A DNA stretch of 10,358 nt from CBCXVS01 sp965178525 (GCA_965178525.1 CBCXVS010000277.1:1-10358); one strand, 5' to 3'; counted from the stretch's first letter, positions 1 through 6,845 are shown. Notes: a model not told the origin generated them from the letters alone. Translations and numbers: made by a program.

Positions 1-11
1 TGACCTGGCTG

Positions 12-42
12 GGCTCCCTCCATCGTTTGGGGGAGGATAGCC
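12..42 (-). terminator. Possible stem-loop downstream of the DUF362 gene
   Basis: Arms GGCT (12-15) plus CCTCC (17-21) pair with GGAGG (32-36) plus AGCC (39-42), giving an interrupted nine-pair stem with a ten-base loop. It lies just beyond the stop codon of the minus-strand gene (54-56), where a terminator would be expected. No run of T follows on either strand, so it is not a classical intrinsic terminator. The window edge hides what lies further downstream. Confidence 0.25.
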
Positions 43-53
43 TACCTCATTAA

Positions 54-1922
54 CTATTGGGGAACAACCCTATTGTGATACGGACCGCGCCATGCGTCCA
101 CAGGCGTATCCGTTCCCACCACGTCGATCGGTCCTGACCAGCCGCCGAAGCAGTGGCAAGCGGCGCGCAGGAGACTCGATTCGCGCGGATGCTGCACGCC
201 AAGGTGACGGGCGGCCACCGTGTCGACGGCCAGCGCATCGGCACCGGCATACAAACGCTTGGGCGATAAGGGACGGGCGCCGCCCATGACCCCAACGAGC
301 CCATCCGGTGTGTGGTCATAGGCGTCGAGGAGCGCAAAATGCGGCGGCACTTCGTCCAGAAGCATCATGACCGCCGTGGTGCGATTCGCCTGGCGCTCGA
401 TAAACAGGAATTCGTCGCATCTCGCCCCCACCGACTCGATATTGCCGACGGTGAGGAAGGCCAACTCGATGGGATGGCTACGCAATTTGCTGAACGAGAT
501 GCGAAAGTCCGCTTCTTTCCAGGTGCGCCCGATGGTGTATTGCCCCAGACCACGGGCATAATCGTGGGGAATTTGTTCTTCGGAGGCATCGACAACGCGA
601 AAATGAGGCGAACGGATGTTGAAATAGCTGGCCACATCGTCAACGGTGCGATGCTGGTAAAACTGGTCGTACAGATTGCGGCCTTCGACTACGGCAATGT
701 CGGTGCAACCTTGAGCTTGTAGATAACGCGCGAGTTCATCGAGAAGTTCCGGGTCGGTCAAAGGCGAGCGGTCCCGGTGGTGATAGCCCAGCATAAACGT
801 GGGCTTAATGGCCACGTGCAAGTCCGCGACGGTTTTACCCAGGGCGTGCGCCCGCAGGCTCAATTGGTCAGGCAAACCGGACTCATCCAGCACGGATCGC
901 AGGTGTTTGCGCTTATCATCCACCGCTTGAGCGCGCCGGCACCAGACGCGGCCCCCACTGCCGAGCGGATGGTCGCGATCGGAGATGCCTCGCCAGGCGT
1001 GCGGCAAATAATACGGTCCGACGGCTCGGATTTTTTCGGCCAGACTTGCCGCGCTCTCACCGGGGACCAGGCGGTCGTGGTCATCGAGCACGGCACTGAG
1101 AATGGCAAAGAGCTGGCCGTGGCGCTTTTCGTCAGCCTTCACCAGCCGCACATCGCGCCGCAACTCCGGTCCGATATCAGGCGCGTTTTGCGTCAGGGTC
1201 TCTAAGCGGTCCCAACAGAGCCAGGCCGTGGTTTCCGCCTCGACGTTGAACTGGCAAAAATGCCGCAACGGACCGAATTGCAGATGATATCGGGCGGTCT
1301 TGGGCACCTTGCCCAGTAGCGTTCCAAGGGCGGTGATGAGCGTGGCAAAGGTGCGGGAGATGGGGGCTTGACGCCAACGCGTGTGCTGCAAAGCAGAGCC
1401 GGCCCAACCCGCTAGGCCACCGGCGACCTGCTGCATAAAGGCTTGGGCGCGCAATCGGCGGCTGCCGATTTTGAGAATCGCCCCGCGAATATAAATGGCG
1501 TGCATCTCTTCATTTTTCCAGATCCAAACCAAGGCGTGATGAATCATGTCGCGCACGTCGCCGTCGAGTGGCATGGCGTGCAGCCGTTCCGCCATCACCG
1601 ACTCGCGATAACCGACGGCCACCAGCTCTTCGCGCTCGAGCGCCAATAAAAACAGCCGGATCATTTCCTGGCGGGGACGGCCGGCGTACTGGCGCTGTAA
1701 TTGCGCCAGCTCGTTGGCAATTTCGTCGACAACTTGACCCACCGCGCCTTCCTCTCTCGTTGGCCTCAGCCCTATGATATGTTTTAGTTTACCTAAAGGC
1801 GCTCTCGGTTGGCCGTTCGAAGTGATGGACACCGCCGGTCGGGGGGCGTTGTTCTTGACCTGGTCCCGCCGTATAATCCTAATATTAGAAACGTCTAAGT
1901 GCCCGAACAGAATTAAATCCAT
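54..1922 (-). CDS. Ferritin-like diiron domain fused to DUF362 domain
   Basis: The 622-residue product has two parts. Residues about 66-290 form a helical region with the spacing of a ferritin-like carboxylate-bridged diiron site: Glu97-Glu100 in one helix, E138-E-M-H141, Glu228/Glu230, and E265-K-R-H268. Residues about 365-580 resemble DUF362: a KPTF strand (373-376), a helix then AVVEGRN (410-416), SKLRSH (478-483), and the closing motif GGARPLSPKRLYAGADALAV (547-566) followed by DTVAARHLG. DUF362 function is poorly defined, and no CxxC ferredoxin cluster motif is seen. The substrate is unknown; an oxidative or metal-handling role is inference. ATG 1922 has GAGGAAA just upstream. A GTG at 1740-1742 (codon 61) also has a strong AGAGGAAGG, and codons 1-60 are AT-rich and domain-free, so the true protein may be 562 residues. 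The gene stands alone, divergent from its plus-strand neighbour. Confidence 0.85.
   Translation of the reverse strand: MDLILFGHLDVSNIRIIRRDQVKNNAPRPAVSITSNGQPRAPLGKLKHIIGLRPTREEGAVGQVVDEIANELAQLQRQYAGRPRQEMIRLFLLALEREELVAVGYRESVMAERLHAMPLDGDVRDMIHHALVWIWKNEEMHAIYIRGAILKIGSRRLRAQAFMQQVAGGLAGWAGSALQHTRWRQAPISRTFATLITALGTLLGKVPKTARYHLQFGPLRHFCQFNVEAETTAWLCWDRLETLTQNAPDIGPELRRDVRLVKADEKRHGQLFAILSAVLDDHDRLVPGESAASLAEKIRAVGPYYLPHAWRGISDRDHPLGSGGRVWCRRAQAVDDKRKHLRSVLDESGLPDQLSLRAHALGKTVADLHVAIKPTFMLGYHHRDRSPLTDPELLDELARYLQAQGCTDIAVVEGRNLYDQFYQHRTVDDVASYFNIRSPHFRVVDASEEQIPHDYARGLGQYTIGRTWKEADFRISFSKLRSHPIELAFLTVGNIESVGARCDEFLFIERQANRTTAVMMLLDEVPPHFALLDAYDHTPDGLVGVMGGARPLSPKRLYAGADALAVDTVAARHLGVQHPRESSLLRAACHCFGGWSGPIDVVGTDTPVDAWRGPYHNRVVPQ
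1849..1877 (+). promoter_or_regulatory. Putative sigma70-type promoter for the small membrane protein gene
   Basis: A perfect TATAAT (1872-1877) lies 17 bases after TTGTTC (1849-1854, three of six matches to TTGACA). It points toward the small membrane ORF at 2016, which would give a leader of about 130 bases. It sits inside the first codons of the minus-strand gene if that gene starts at 1922, which is one reason to doubt that start. Confidence 0.4.
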
Positions 1923-1925
1923 ATC

Positions 1926-1938
1926 TTTCCTCTGGAAA
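1926..1938 (-). promoter_or_regulatory. Short hairpin over the Shine-Dalgarno of the DUF362 gene
   Basis: Read on the minus strand, TTTCC-AGA-GGAAA forms a five-pair, three-base-loop hairpin that includes the GAGGAAA ribosome binding site in front of ATG 1922. It could reduce access to that site. The stem is short, AT-rich and probably weak, so this is a structural observation, not a proven switch. Confidence 0.25.
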
Positions 1939-2015
1939 AACGATGTCGCTAATTTTGTCCAGGTACTTAAGAAACGTCAGCGATGGGCAATCATTTCGGA
2001 GAGAGTAGAAGCCAC

Positions 2016-2168
2016 ATGGAAGTCAACAATGTTTTCAAAACGGTCGGTGCGGTGGTCTTGGGTCTGTTAGGCTCGCTGATTTTCGGATTTTGGATGGGCA
2101 TTGGCGGCGCCATTATCGGGTATTTTGCGGGGCCGCCAGTGATCAAGAAATTTCTCAATGCGCGATAG
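2016..2168 (+). CDS. Small glycine-rich membrane protein, 50 residues
   Basis: The peptide starts MEVNNVFKTVG and is then almost entirely hydrophobic and small-residue rich to about residue 44, with glycines in GxxxG-like spacing (GLLG, GFWMGIGG, GYFAG). It ends with a basic tail (PPVIKKFLNAR). This fits one long or two short membrane helices with glycine-zipper packing. I do not recognise a family. The start at 2016 is chosen because GGAGAG (1998-2003) precedes it and the extra residues from the upstream ATG at 1983 are polar and lack a good ribosome binding site. It is transcribed divergently from the DUF362 gene and lies 120 bases before the methyltransferase gene. A real gene is likely given its coherent membrane pattern, but it is short. 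Confidence 0.55.
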   Translation: MEVNNVFKTVGAVVLGLLGSLIFGFWMGIGGAIIGYFAGPPVIKKFLNAR

Positions 2169-2290
2169 AGCGAAAGGGCCAACTAGCCGCCGTTCACGAC
2201 ACATCGAGGCGATCCGTCTCAGAGAGGCAAGCGGTATAACGAAAGGCCCCTATGAAGTGGGTTGCCACATGCGAACCAGAAGGACCGCCT

Positions 2291-3199
2291 ATGTCGCATG
2301 GCATCGTTCAGGATATTCAAACCCACCTGAACGCCATCGAACAGAATGAGACGTTGGTGATCGAAGCCCATTTCGTCTCGCGTGTCAACGCCCTGGATGC
2401 GCTCGAATTTCGGATTCTCGACCGCATTGAGAACATCATGTATGAACATGGTTACCGCGAGGAACTCGCCCGGTTACAACAGCGTGCAGAGCGTTTGTGG
2501 CAACGCCTGGATGGCGTGAATGACCGGCTCTTTCAGCGCCTCCGTGGACAGATTATGGCCGGGAATCACACCGTCGCCATGTTGCACCAATTGTTTGATA
2601 CCTATGTCGGCCATGACGTGGATGGCAACACCGAAGATCTGACGGGCTATGACTGCCTGGATGTGTTCGTCGATGGCTTGTTGTGCATTGACCGGGCGCC
2701 GGAAGAAACCAAAGCCATCAAGCCGGGCATGATCGGCTATCAAGCGACACCGGCTCGCGCCATCGTCACGCTCATTGAGCAAGCGCATCTGAGCGCGGAC
2801 GATGTGTTCTATGACTTGGGATCGGGGTTGGGGCGCGTCGTCCTCCTGGTGGGATTGCTCAGCGCCGCACAGGCTCGAGGCATCGAATTCGAACCGGCCT
2901 ATTGCGCCTATGCGCAGCAGCGGGCTGACAGCTTGCAGCTCTCACGCGCCAGGTTCCACAACATTGATGCGCGCGAGGCCGATTACGCGGATGGGACCGT
3001 TTTTTTTCTGTATACGCCCTTTACCGGGCCGATCTTACAGGATGTCCTCATGAGGCTGCGAGACGAAGCGCGCTCACGGCGCATCACAGTTGCCACCTAT
3101 GGTTCGTGTACGCGGGATGTGGCACAGCAGAGCTGGTTGCAACCTATCGGTCAGCAGACCTTGCATGACCGTAATTTGGTCCTTTTCACCAGTAGCTAA
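2291..3199 (+). CDS. Class I SAM-dependent methyltransferase-like protein
   Basis: The 302-residue product has a helical, charged N-terminal half (about 1-140, including REELARLQQRAERLWQRLD, coiled-coil-like) and a Rossmann-type methyltransferase domain from about 145. Motif I is YDLGSGLGR (174-182), with the expected acidic residue ending strand 2 at Glu199 in GIEFEP. The strand-4 region reads FFLYTPF (238-244) where many members have D/N-P-P-Y/F. The GYQATP stretch before motif I resembles the entry segment of DOT1-like and related bacterial methyltransferases. The substrate cannot be told from sequence. ATG 2291 is preferred because AGAAGGA lies six bases upstream; an in-frame ATG at 2252 also has GAAAGG before it and would add 13 residues. 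No partner gene is tightly coupled; the next gene starts 158 bases later. Confidence 0.75.
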   Translation: MSHGIVQDIQTHLNAIEQNETLVIEAHFVSRVNALDALEFRILDRIENIMYEHGYREELARLQQRAERLWQRLDGVNDRLFQRLRGQIMAGNHTVAMLHQLFDTYVGHDVDGNTEDLTGYDCLDVFVDGLLCIDRAPEETKAIKPGMIGYQATPARAIVTLIEQAHLSADDVFYDLGSGLGRVVLLVGLLSAAQARGIEFEPAYCAYAQQRADSLQLSRARFHNIDAREADYADGTVFFLYTPFTGPILQDVLMRLRDEARSRRITVATYGSCTRDVAQQSWLQPIGQQTLHDRNLVLFTSS

Positions 3200-3234
3200 A
3201 GGCGCTCCAGTCATTTCCAAAACTTATAACGCAC

Positions 3235-3333
3235 GAGTCCAAACCAAAGGGGTAGGAGACTGGACTCAGATCTGGACAGGCCTAACAGGTTTCCGCATAT
3301 TGTGTTGTTTGATTAATCCTGATTTATCCTCAT
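3235..3333 (+). promoter_or_regulatory. Inverted and direct repeats upstream of the Phd-type antitoxin
   Basis: A seven-base inverted repeat, GAGTCCA (3235-3241) and TGGACTC (3261-3267), is followed by a direct repeat ATCCTGAT (3316-3323) and ATCCTCAT (3326-3333) with a ten-base period, one helical turn. Phd/YefM antitoxins usually repress their own operon by binding repeats near the promoter, so either element could be an operator. The promoter itself is unclear: TTGTGT (3300-3305) with TTTATC 17 bases later is only a weak match. Confidence 0.3.
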
Positions 3334-3357
3334 CGGTATCCCGCAACAAGGAGTCGT

Positions 3358-3687
3358 ATGATGCCTCGAAAAGATCCTCCGAAACCTGTGGTCACACGCC
3401 TTCCCATCACGCAGGCGCAGATCAATCTCGATGCGGTGGTGAAGCGCGTTTATCTCAATAAGGAATACATCATTATCGAAAAGGATGGCATTCCGATTGC
3501 TGGTATTATGGATATCGATGAATTTGAGGACTATCTAGAACTCCAGGATCCCGAGGTCCGTGATCACATCCAACAAAGCAGTGACGAATACCGTGCGGGT
3601 CAAAGCCGTCCGGTGGAGGACTTTCTGTCCGCACTCCCTCCGAGTACCGGCAAGCCTACAAAAGCCTCTCGACGGCAACAAACATGA
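3358..3687 (+). CDS. Phd/YefM-family type II antitoxin
   Basis: The 109-residue protein has the Phd/YefM fold pattern: a short strand, then ITQAQINLDAVVKRV (17-31) matching the conserved helix that sets the dimer, then EYIIIEKDGIPIAGIMDIDE (36-55), the strand-turn-strand typical of the family, and DEFEDYLEL. The C-terminal part (about 65-109) is polar and likely disordered, as expected for a segment that wraps the toxin. In this family the antitoxin neutralises the toxin and represses the operon. AAGGAG (3348-3353) suits either of two adjacent ATGs at 3358 and 3361. Its TGA stop overlaps the ATG of the broken RelE-type toxin (ATGA at 3684-3687), the usual translational coupling of such modules. 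The antitoxin frame is intact although its toxin is not. Confidence 0.85.
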   Translation: MMPRKDPPKPVVTRLPITQAQINLDAVVKRVYLNKEYIIIEKDGIPIAGIMDIDEFEDYLELQDPEVRDHIQQSSDEYRAGQSRPVEDFLSALPPSTGKPTKASRRQQT

Positions 3688-3971
3688 CGCCGTCTTTTAT
3701 TGTCCGGAGTACGCCCCAATTTGAACGGATCGTACGGCGTCAGCTCCGGGGGCATCCTGAGCTTCGGGAGAGCCTGGAACGCGCTCGCGAGATTCTGTAA
3801 AGCGATCCTTACAACCGTAGTCGCGAGCATCACATTAGAAAACTTGAGGGTATCAACGAGGGTCAGTACCGCCTTCGTCTGGGCCGGTGGCGCTTCCGCT
3901 ATGACATCTATGGCCAAGAGGTGGTGTTGCACTACTGCGGGTTACGGCGGGAGGACACTTATCGGCGATAG
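3684..3971 (+). pseudogene. RelE/ParE-type toxin interrupted by in-frame TAA
   Basis: Reading from ATG 3684, the frame gives MTPSFIVRSTPQFERIV and on to RAREIL, then TAA at 3798-3800 as codon 39, and continues in the same frame to TAG at 3969-3971. The downstream part contains DPYNRSREHHIRKLEG, EGQYRLRLGRWRFRYDI and VVLHYCGLRREDTYRR. These match the RelE/ParE superfamily pattern (KL.G...G.YR.R.G.yR..Y.I, then a terminal R..Y). Full length would be 95 residues, normal for the family. Active members are ribosome-dependent mRNA endonucleases or gyrase inhibitors. The stop removes all of the conserved core, and no in-frame ATG follows to restart. A single substitution from a sense codon such as CAA or AAA would explain it. 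The start overlaps the antitoxin stop. Confidence 0.8.
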
Positions 3972-4007
3972 TCCTTTGATCAAGATTGTGGCGATCAAGC
4001 GATGTTT

Positions 4008-4113
4008 GTAACAGATTCGGTGAAGCATCGATCATCCATGACGTTCGGTGTACCGCCTTATTCTATCTCCAGACCAAACTGATGGCGCCTCAGGAACGTT
4101 CCGAATCTGTCAC
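4008..4113. repeat. Inverted repeat pair flanking 80 bases after the toxin remnant
   Basis: The arms are GTAACAGATTCGG (4008-4020) and CCGAATCTGTCAC (4101-4113). They match at 12 of 13 positions as inverted copies, ten of them in one perfect block. The 80 bases between carry no convincing gene. The unit could be a small mobile-element remnant or a long stem-loop. I see no target-site duplication at its edges. The stretch 3972-4199 is otherwise gene-free, with two lesser hairpins: CTGAC-GAA-GTCAG (4113-4125) and CCGGGC/GCCCGG (4155-4174). Confidence 0.5.
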
Positions 4114-4154
4114 TGACGAAGTCAGACGGCAACGGACGGCGGACGTGATATGCG

Positions 4155-4174
4155 CCGGGCCGAGTGCTGCCCGG
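4155..4174 (-). terminator. GC-rich hairpin downstream of the racemase gene
   Basis: CCGGGC (4155-4160) and GCCCGG (4169-4174) pair around an eight-base loop, about 25 bases past the racemase stop codon on the minus strand. A GC-rich stem is what an intrinsic terminator needs, but no T-run follows in either direction, so it may only pause transcription or protect the 3' end. Confidence 0.3.
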
Positions 4175-4199
4175 TCACATGCGGACGTCGAGACCGACC

Positions 4200-5342
4200 C
4201 TACACAATCGCCCCGGCCTGACGCAGTTTCTCCACCTCCTCCCGGGAGAACCCCCAGTCGAGGAGTCCCTCTTCCGTATGCGTACCCGGTGCCGCCGGCG
4301 GCCGTTGCACCTGTGCCGGCGTCCGGCTGAAACGGGGCGCGGGAGCCGGTTGCATGACGCCATCCACGTCGATAAACACATCGCGCGCCTGATTGTGGGG
4401 ATGATGCGGCGCTTCATCGAAGCTCAGCACCGGCGCGAAGCACACATCGGTTCCCTCCAGCATCTCACACCACTCGTCACGCGTTTTGGTGCGAAACAGC
4501 TTGGCCAGCCGCTCCGTGAGTTCCGGCCAGCGCTCGCGGTCCATCTGTTCCGGCAGCGCTTCGGCTTCAAGACCCAGGCGCTGCAGCAGCTCGGCGTAGA
4601 ACTTCGCCTCAATCGCCGCGATGGAGATGAACTTGCCGTCCGCGGTCTCGTAAACATCGTAAAAATGCGAGCCACTATCGACCAGATTTTCACCCCGGCG
4701 ATCGTTGATCCGACCGGCGGCGTAGAGGCCGTAGATTGACGCCATGAGCGACGCGGCGCCCTCCACCATGGCGGCATCCACCACCTGTCCCTGCCCGGAA
4801 TGCCGCGCTTCGTAGAGGGCCGCCACAATGCCCAGCGCCAGATACAAAGCGCCACCGCCGAAATCGCCCACCAGATTGAGCGGCGGCGTGGGCGGCTGAC
4901 CGCGGCGGCCGATGGCATGGGCCGCGCCGGTGAGGGCGATATAGTTGATATCGTGACCCGCCGCGTGCGCCAGAGGCCCTGTCTGCCCCCAGCCTGTCAC
5001 CCGGCCAAAGATGAGACGCGGGTTGCGGGCCAGGCACACATCCGGCCCCAGACCCAGCCGCTCCATCACACCGGGGCGAAAGCCTTCGATGAGGGCATCG
5101 GCCTGATCCAGCAGGCGCAGCACGGCCTCGACGCCCTCCGGCGTTTTGAGATCGATGGCGACCGAACGGCGGCTGCGGTCCATCACGGCAAAGCGAGGGG
5201 GGACTGGAAACCCAAGCCCGGATGGCTGTGTGCGGTCGATACGCAGCACGTCAGCCCCCATGTCGGCGAGCAGCATCGCACACATGGGCGGCGGTCCAAT
5301 ACCCCCAAACTCGACGATTTTCACTCCGGTAAGCGGGCCCAT
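4200..5342 (-). CDS. Alpha-methylacyl-CoA racemase (CaiB/BaiF family)
   Basis: The product (380 residues) opens GPLTGVKIVEFGGIGPPPMC, the signature N-terminus of 2-methylacyl-CoA racemases, and carries ADMGADVLRIDR (28-38 region). The racemase catalytic triad known from the Mycobacterium tuberculosis enzyme (His126, Asp156, Glu241) is matched by His in AAGHDINY, Asp in LVGDFGGG and Glu in AAIEAKFY (131, 161 and 246 counting from the first ATG), a constant offset. The reaction is epimerisation of (R)- and (S)-2-methylacyl-CoA esters, used in breakdown of branched-chain, sterol or isoprenoid acids. A CoA-transferase of the same superfamily is less likely, since those use an Asp nucleophile in another context. 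Two ATGs are adjacent (5345, 5342); GGGGGAG is spaced better for 5342. The CapA gene lies 69-72 bases upstream on the same strand. Confidence 0.88.
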   Translation of the reverse strand: MGPLTGVKIVEFGGIGPPPMCAMLLADMGADVLRIDRTQPSGLGFPVPPRFAVMDRSRRSVAIDLKTPEGVEAVLRLLDQADALIEGFRPGVMERLGLGPDVCLARNPRLIFGRVTGWGQTGPLAHAAGHDINYIALTGAAHAIGRRGQPPTPPLNLVGDFGGGALYLALGIVAALYEARHSGQGQVVDAAMVEGAASLMASIYGLYAAGRINDRRGENLVDSGSHFYDVYETADGKFISIAAIEAKFYAELLQRLGLEAEALPEQMDRERWPELTERLAKLFRTKTRDEWCEMLEGTDVCFAPVLSFDEAPHHPHNQARDVFIDVDGVMQPAPAPRFSRTPAQVQRPPAAPGTHTEEGLLDWGFSREEVEKLRQAGAIV

Positions 5343-5384
5343 CATGTCTCCCCCGGCTGACGTCTATGGAATCGGCATGTGACA

Positions 5385-5409
5385 ATACGTTGTGCTCGCA
5401 GCAACGTAT
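5385..5409 (-). other. Intergenic stem-loop between the CapA and racemase genes
   Basis: ATACGTTG (5385-5392) and CAACGTAT (5402-5409) are perfect eight-base inverted copies around a nine-base loop. On the minus strand the stem begins about five bases after the CapA stop codon (5415-5417) and ends about 40 bases before the racemase start. No T-run follows, so it is more likely an attenuating or mRNA-processing hairpin, or a protein-binding palindrome, than a strong terminator. Confidence 0.5.
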
Positions 5410-5414
5410 CGAAA

Positions 5415-6599
5415 TCATCGCTCCCTGTCAACATGACGCTTTTTAACGACGTCTGCAGGCGCGGGCGGACGGATACGGCCGTCATCGGTGAAGACCGGGG
5501 CGCGCGAGCCCAGATCCGCCCGGGAAAGCTGGCGGATGAGTTTGAGCGCCCGCTGCTCCGGGTCGAGCTGGGGGCCGTGGGGACGCACCTGCCGCGTGGA
5601 GATAATTTGTCCCTCGAGAAAACGTCCGTCCGGCGCCAGGGTGGCCAGGAGAATCGGCGCGATGCCTTTGATGCCCTTCACGCTGATGCCATAATGCGTA
5701 GCAAAATTTCCCAAGCTATAGGCGATCAGCTGGCCGCGGTAGACCTCCAATGGCCGCGGCACATGCGAGCCATGGCCGAGCACCAGATCTGCCCCCGCGT
5801 CGATCACCGCGCGCGCAAAAGCCACGACGTCGCCGCGATCCTCGCCATAAAAAAACTCTCGGCGAAACGTCAGATGCGTGGCGCCCAGCCCCTCTTTCCC
5901 GCCGTGAAACGACACCAACACGATATCGTGTTCGGCGCCGAGATTGGCGACCAAGGAGGCCGCGTGATCGATGTCGAGCAACGAATGGGACCCGGGATTG
6001 GGCGCGAACGCGATCAAAGCCAGACGGTGGCCATCGACCTCCCACTTGGCGATATCGCCCTGGCGCCCTGAATGCACCATGCCCACGCGATCCAGCGTGC
6101 GCATGGTCGCACTACGGCCCGCCTCACTAAAATCCCTGGCGTGATTGTTGGCCAGGCTCACAGCGTCGAAGCCGGCGTCGGCGAGATGCCGAACATAACG
6201 GCTCGGCGTGCGAAACAGGTAACACAGCGAGGGGTTGTTGCAGAATTTGCCCGGTTTGCCCCCATCGAGCAGCGAGCCTTCCAGGTTGCCGAATGTGACG
6301 TCGGGCGCCCGCAGGACAGGCGCCACGGCACGAAAATATCCCACCCCGTCGTCATCGGGCAAACGGTTCTTGGGATAGTCCGTGCCCATCATGATATCGC
6401 CCACTGCCGCGATGGTAAGCTGGCGTGGCTTCGGCGCTTCTGGGACGACAGGTATCGCCTCAGGAGCCAGCCTCGGGGGCTCGGGAGCCGGTTTGGTTGT
6501 GGCGGCATCCTGGGATGGCAAGGGCGGTGTTGACGGCAAGGGATGACTCGCGCAGGCCGTCAGCAGCAGCGTGAGAAGCAACATGTGAAGCAATCGCAT
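5415..6599 (-). CDS. CapA-family lipoprotein (poly-gamma-glutamate synthesis-type metallophosphatase fold)
   Basis: The 394-residue protein has a lipoprotein signal: MRLL, a leucine-rich core, and lipobox LTAC with Cys16 as the lipidation site. A Pro/Ala/Glu-rich linker (about 20-58) leads to the CapA domain (about 60-320). Its calcineurin-like phosphoesterase motifs appear in order: AVGDIMMG (65-72), FGNLEGSL (103-110), LANNHARDF (149-157), VSFHGG (229-234), LGHGSHVPRP (274-283) and YSLGNF (294-299). The Asp, Asn and His residues would bind two metals. CapA/PgsA proteins take part in export or assembly of poly-gamma-glutamate capsule, but many CapA-like lipoproteins occur without capBC, and none is visible here, so the substrate is open. 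AAGGTGA precedes the ATG by about nine bases. It should act at the membrane face of the periplasm or cell surface. Confidence 0.85.
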   Translation of the reverse strand: MRLLHMLLLTLLLTACASHPLPSTPPLPSQDAATTKPAPEPPRLAPEAIPVVPEAPKPRQLTIAAVGDIMMGTDYPKNRLPDDDGVGYFRAVAPVLRAPDVTFGNLEGSLLDGGKPGKFCNNPSLCYLFRTPSRYVRHLADAGFDAVSLANNHARDFSEAGRSATMRTLDRVGMVHSGRQGDIAKWEVDGHRLALIAFAPNPGSHSLLDIDHAASLVANLGAEHDIVLVSFHGGKEGLGATHLTFRREFFYGEDRGDVVAFARAVIDAGADLVLGHGSHVPRPLEVYRGQLIAYSLGNFATHYGISVKGIKGIAPILLATLAPDGRFLEGQIISTRQVRPHGPQLDPEQRALKLIRQLSRADLGSRAPVFTDDGRIRPPAPADVVKKRHVDRER

Positions 6600-6742
6600 G
6601 GGTTCGTGTCACCTTATGCCTGAGGGATTCCCAACGCATCTATGGCTGCCCGATTTCCGCCTTGGCTCGGATGCCGGCAATGCATTGACCTTCAAGACAA
6701 GAAGATAAAAAGTTCATCCGCACCGTGCAACCCATGCGAGGA

Positions 6743-6770
6743 TTGACAATCGCTATCCCTGTGATACTGT
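6743..6770 (+). promoter_or_regulatory. Putative promoter with overlapping palindrome for the CMD-like gene
   Basis: A perfect TTGACA (6743-6748) is followed after 16 bases by TACTGT (6765-6770, three of six matches to TATAAT). The -35 box lies inside an eleven-base palindrome GATTG-A-CAATC (6741-6751), a plausible repressor or activator site. It points at the gene starting at 6846. The rest of the 6600-6845 gap, which must also hold the promoter of the divergent CapA gene, shows no other clear signal. Confidence 0.45.
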
Positions 6771-6845
6771 AGGATTTCCTCGCCGGCCTGTGCGCCGCTA
6801 CCGGACGAAACCGCAAGACTCAATCGCCATATTCAGGAGGACGTT

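Noticed and set aside
312..1205. Open plus-strand frames of 136 and 142 codons opposite the DUF362 fusion gene
   Set aside because: They lie fully antisense to a gene with recognisable domains, lack family motifs, and reflect the GC-rich codon pattern of the real gene.
1855..1877. TTGACC (1855-1860) as the -35 box for the TATAAT at 1872-1877
   Set aside because: The spacer would be 11 bases, too short for a sigma70 promoter; TTGTTC at 17 bases is preferred.
3700..4011. A 103-codon plus-strand frame over the RelE-like region
   Set aside because: It is a different frame from the one that gives the RelE/ParE core; it exists only because the true frame is interrupted.
4083..4330. A plus-strand frame starting at an ATG after the inverted repeat
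   Set aside because: It runs into the antisense of the racemase 3' end as proline-rich text with no ribosome binding site.
4164..5360. Plus-strand frames of 186 and 191 codons opposite the racemase gene
   Set aside because: Antisense shadows; the minus frame carries the full catalytic triad and family motifs.
5379..6130. A 230-codon plus-strand frame and a 126-codon plus-strand frame opposite the CapA gene
   Set aside because: Both are compositionally biased (His/Arg-rich), without motifs, and antisense to a clear lipoprotein.
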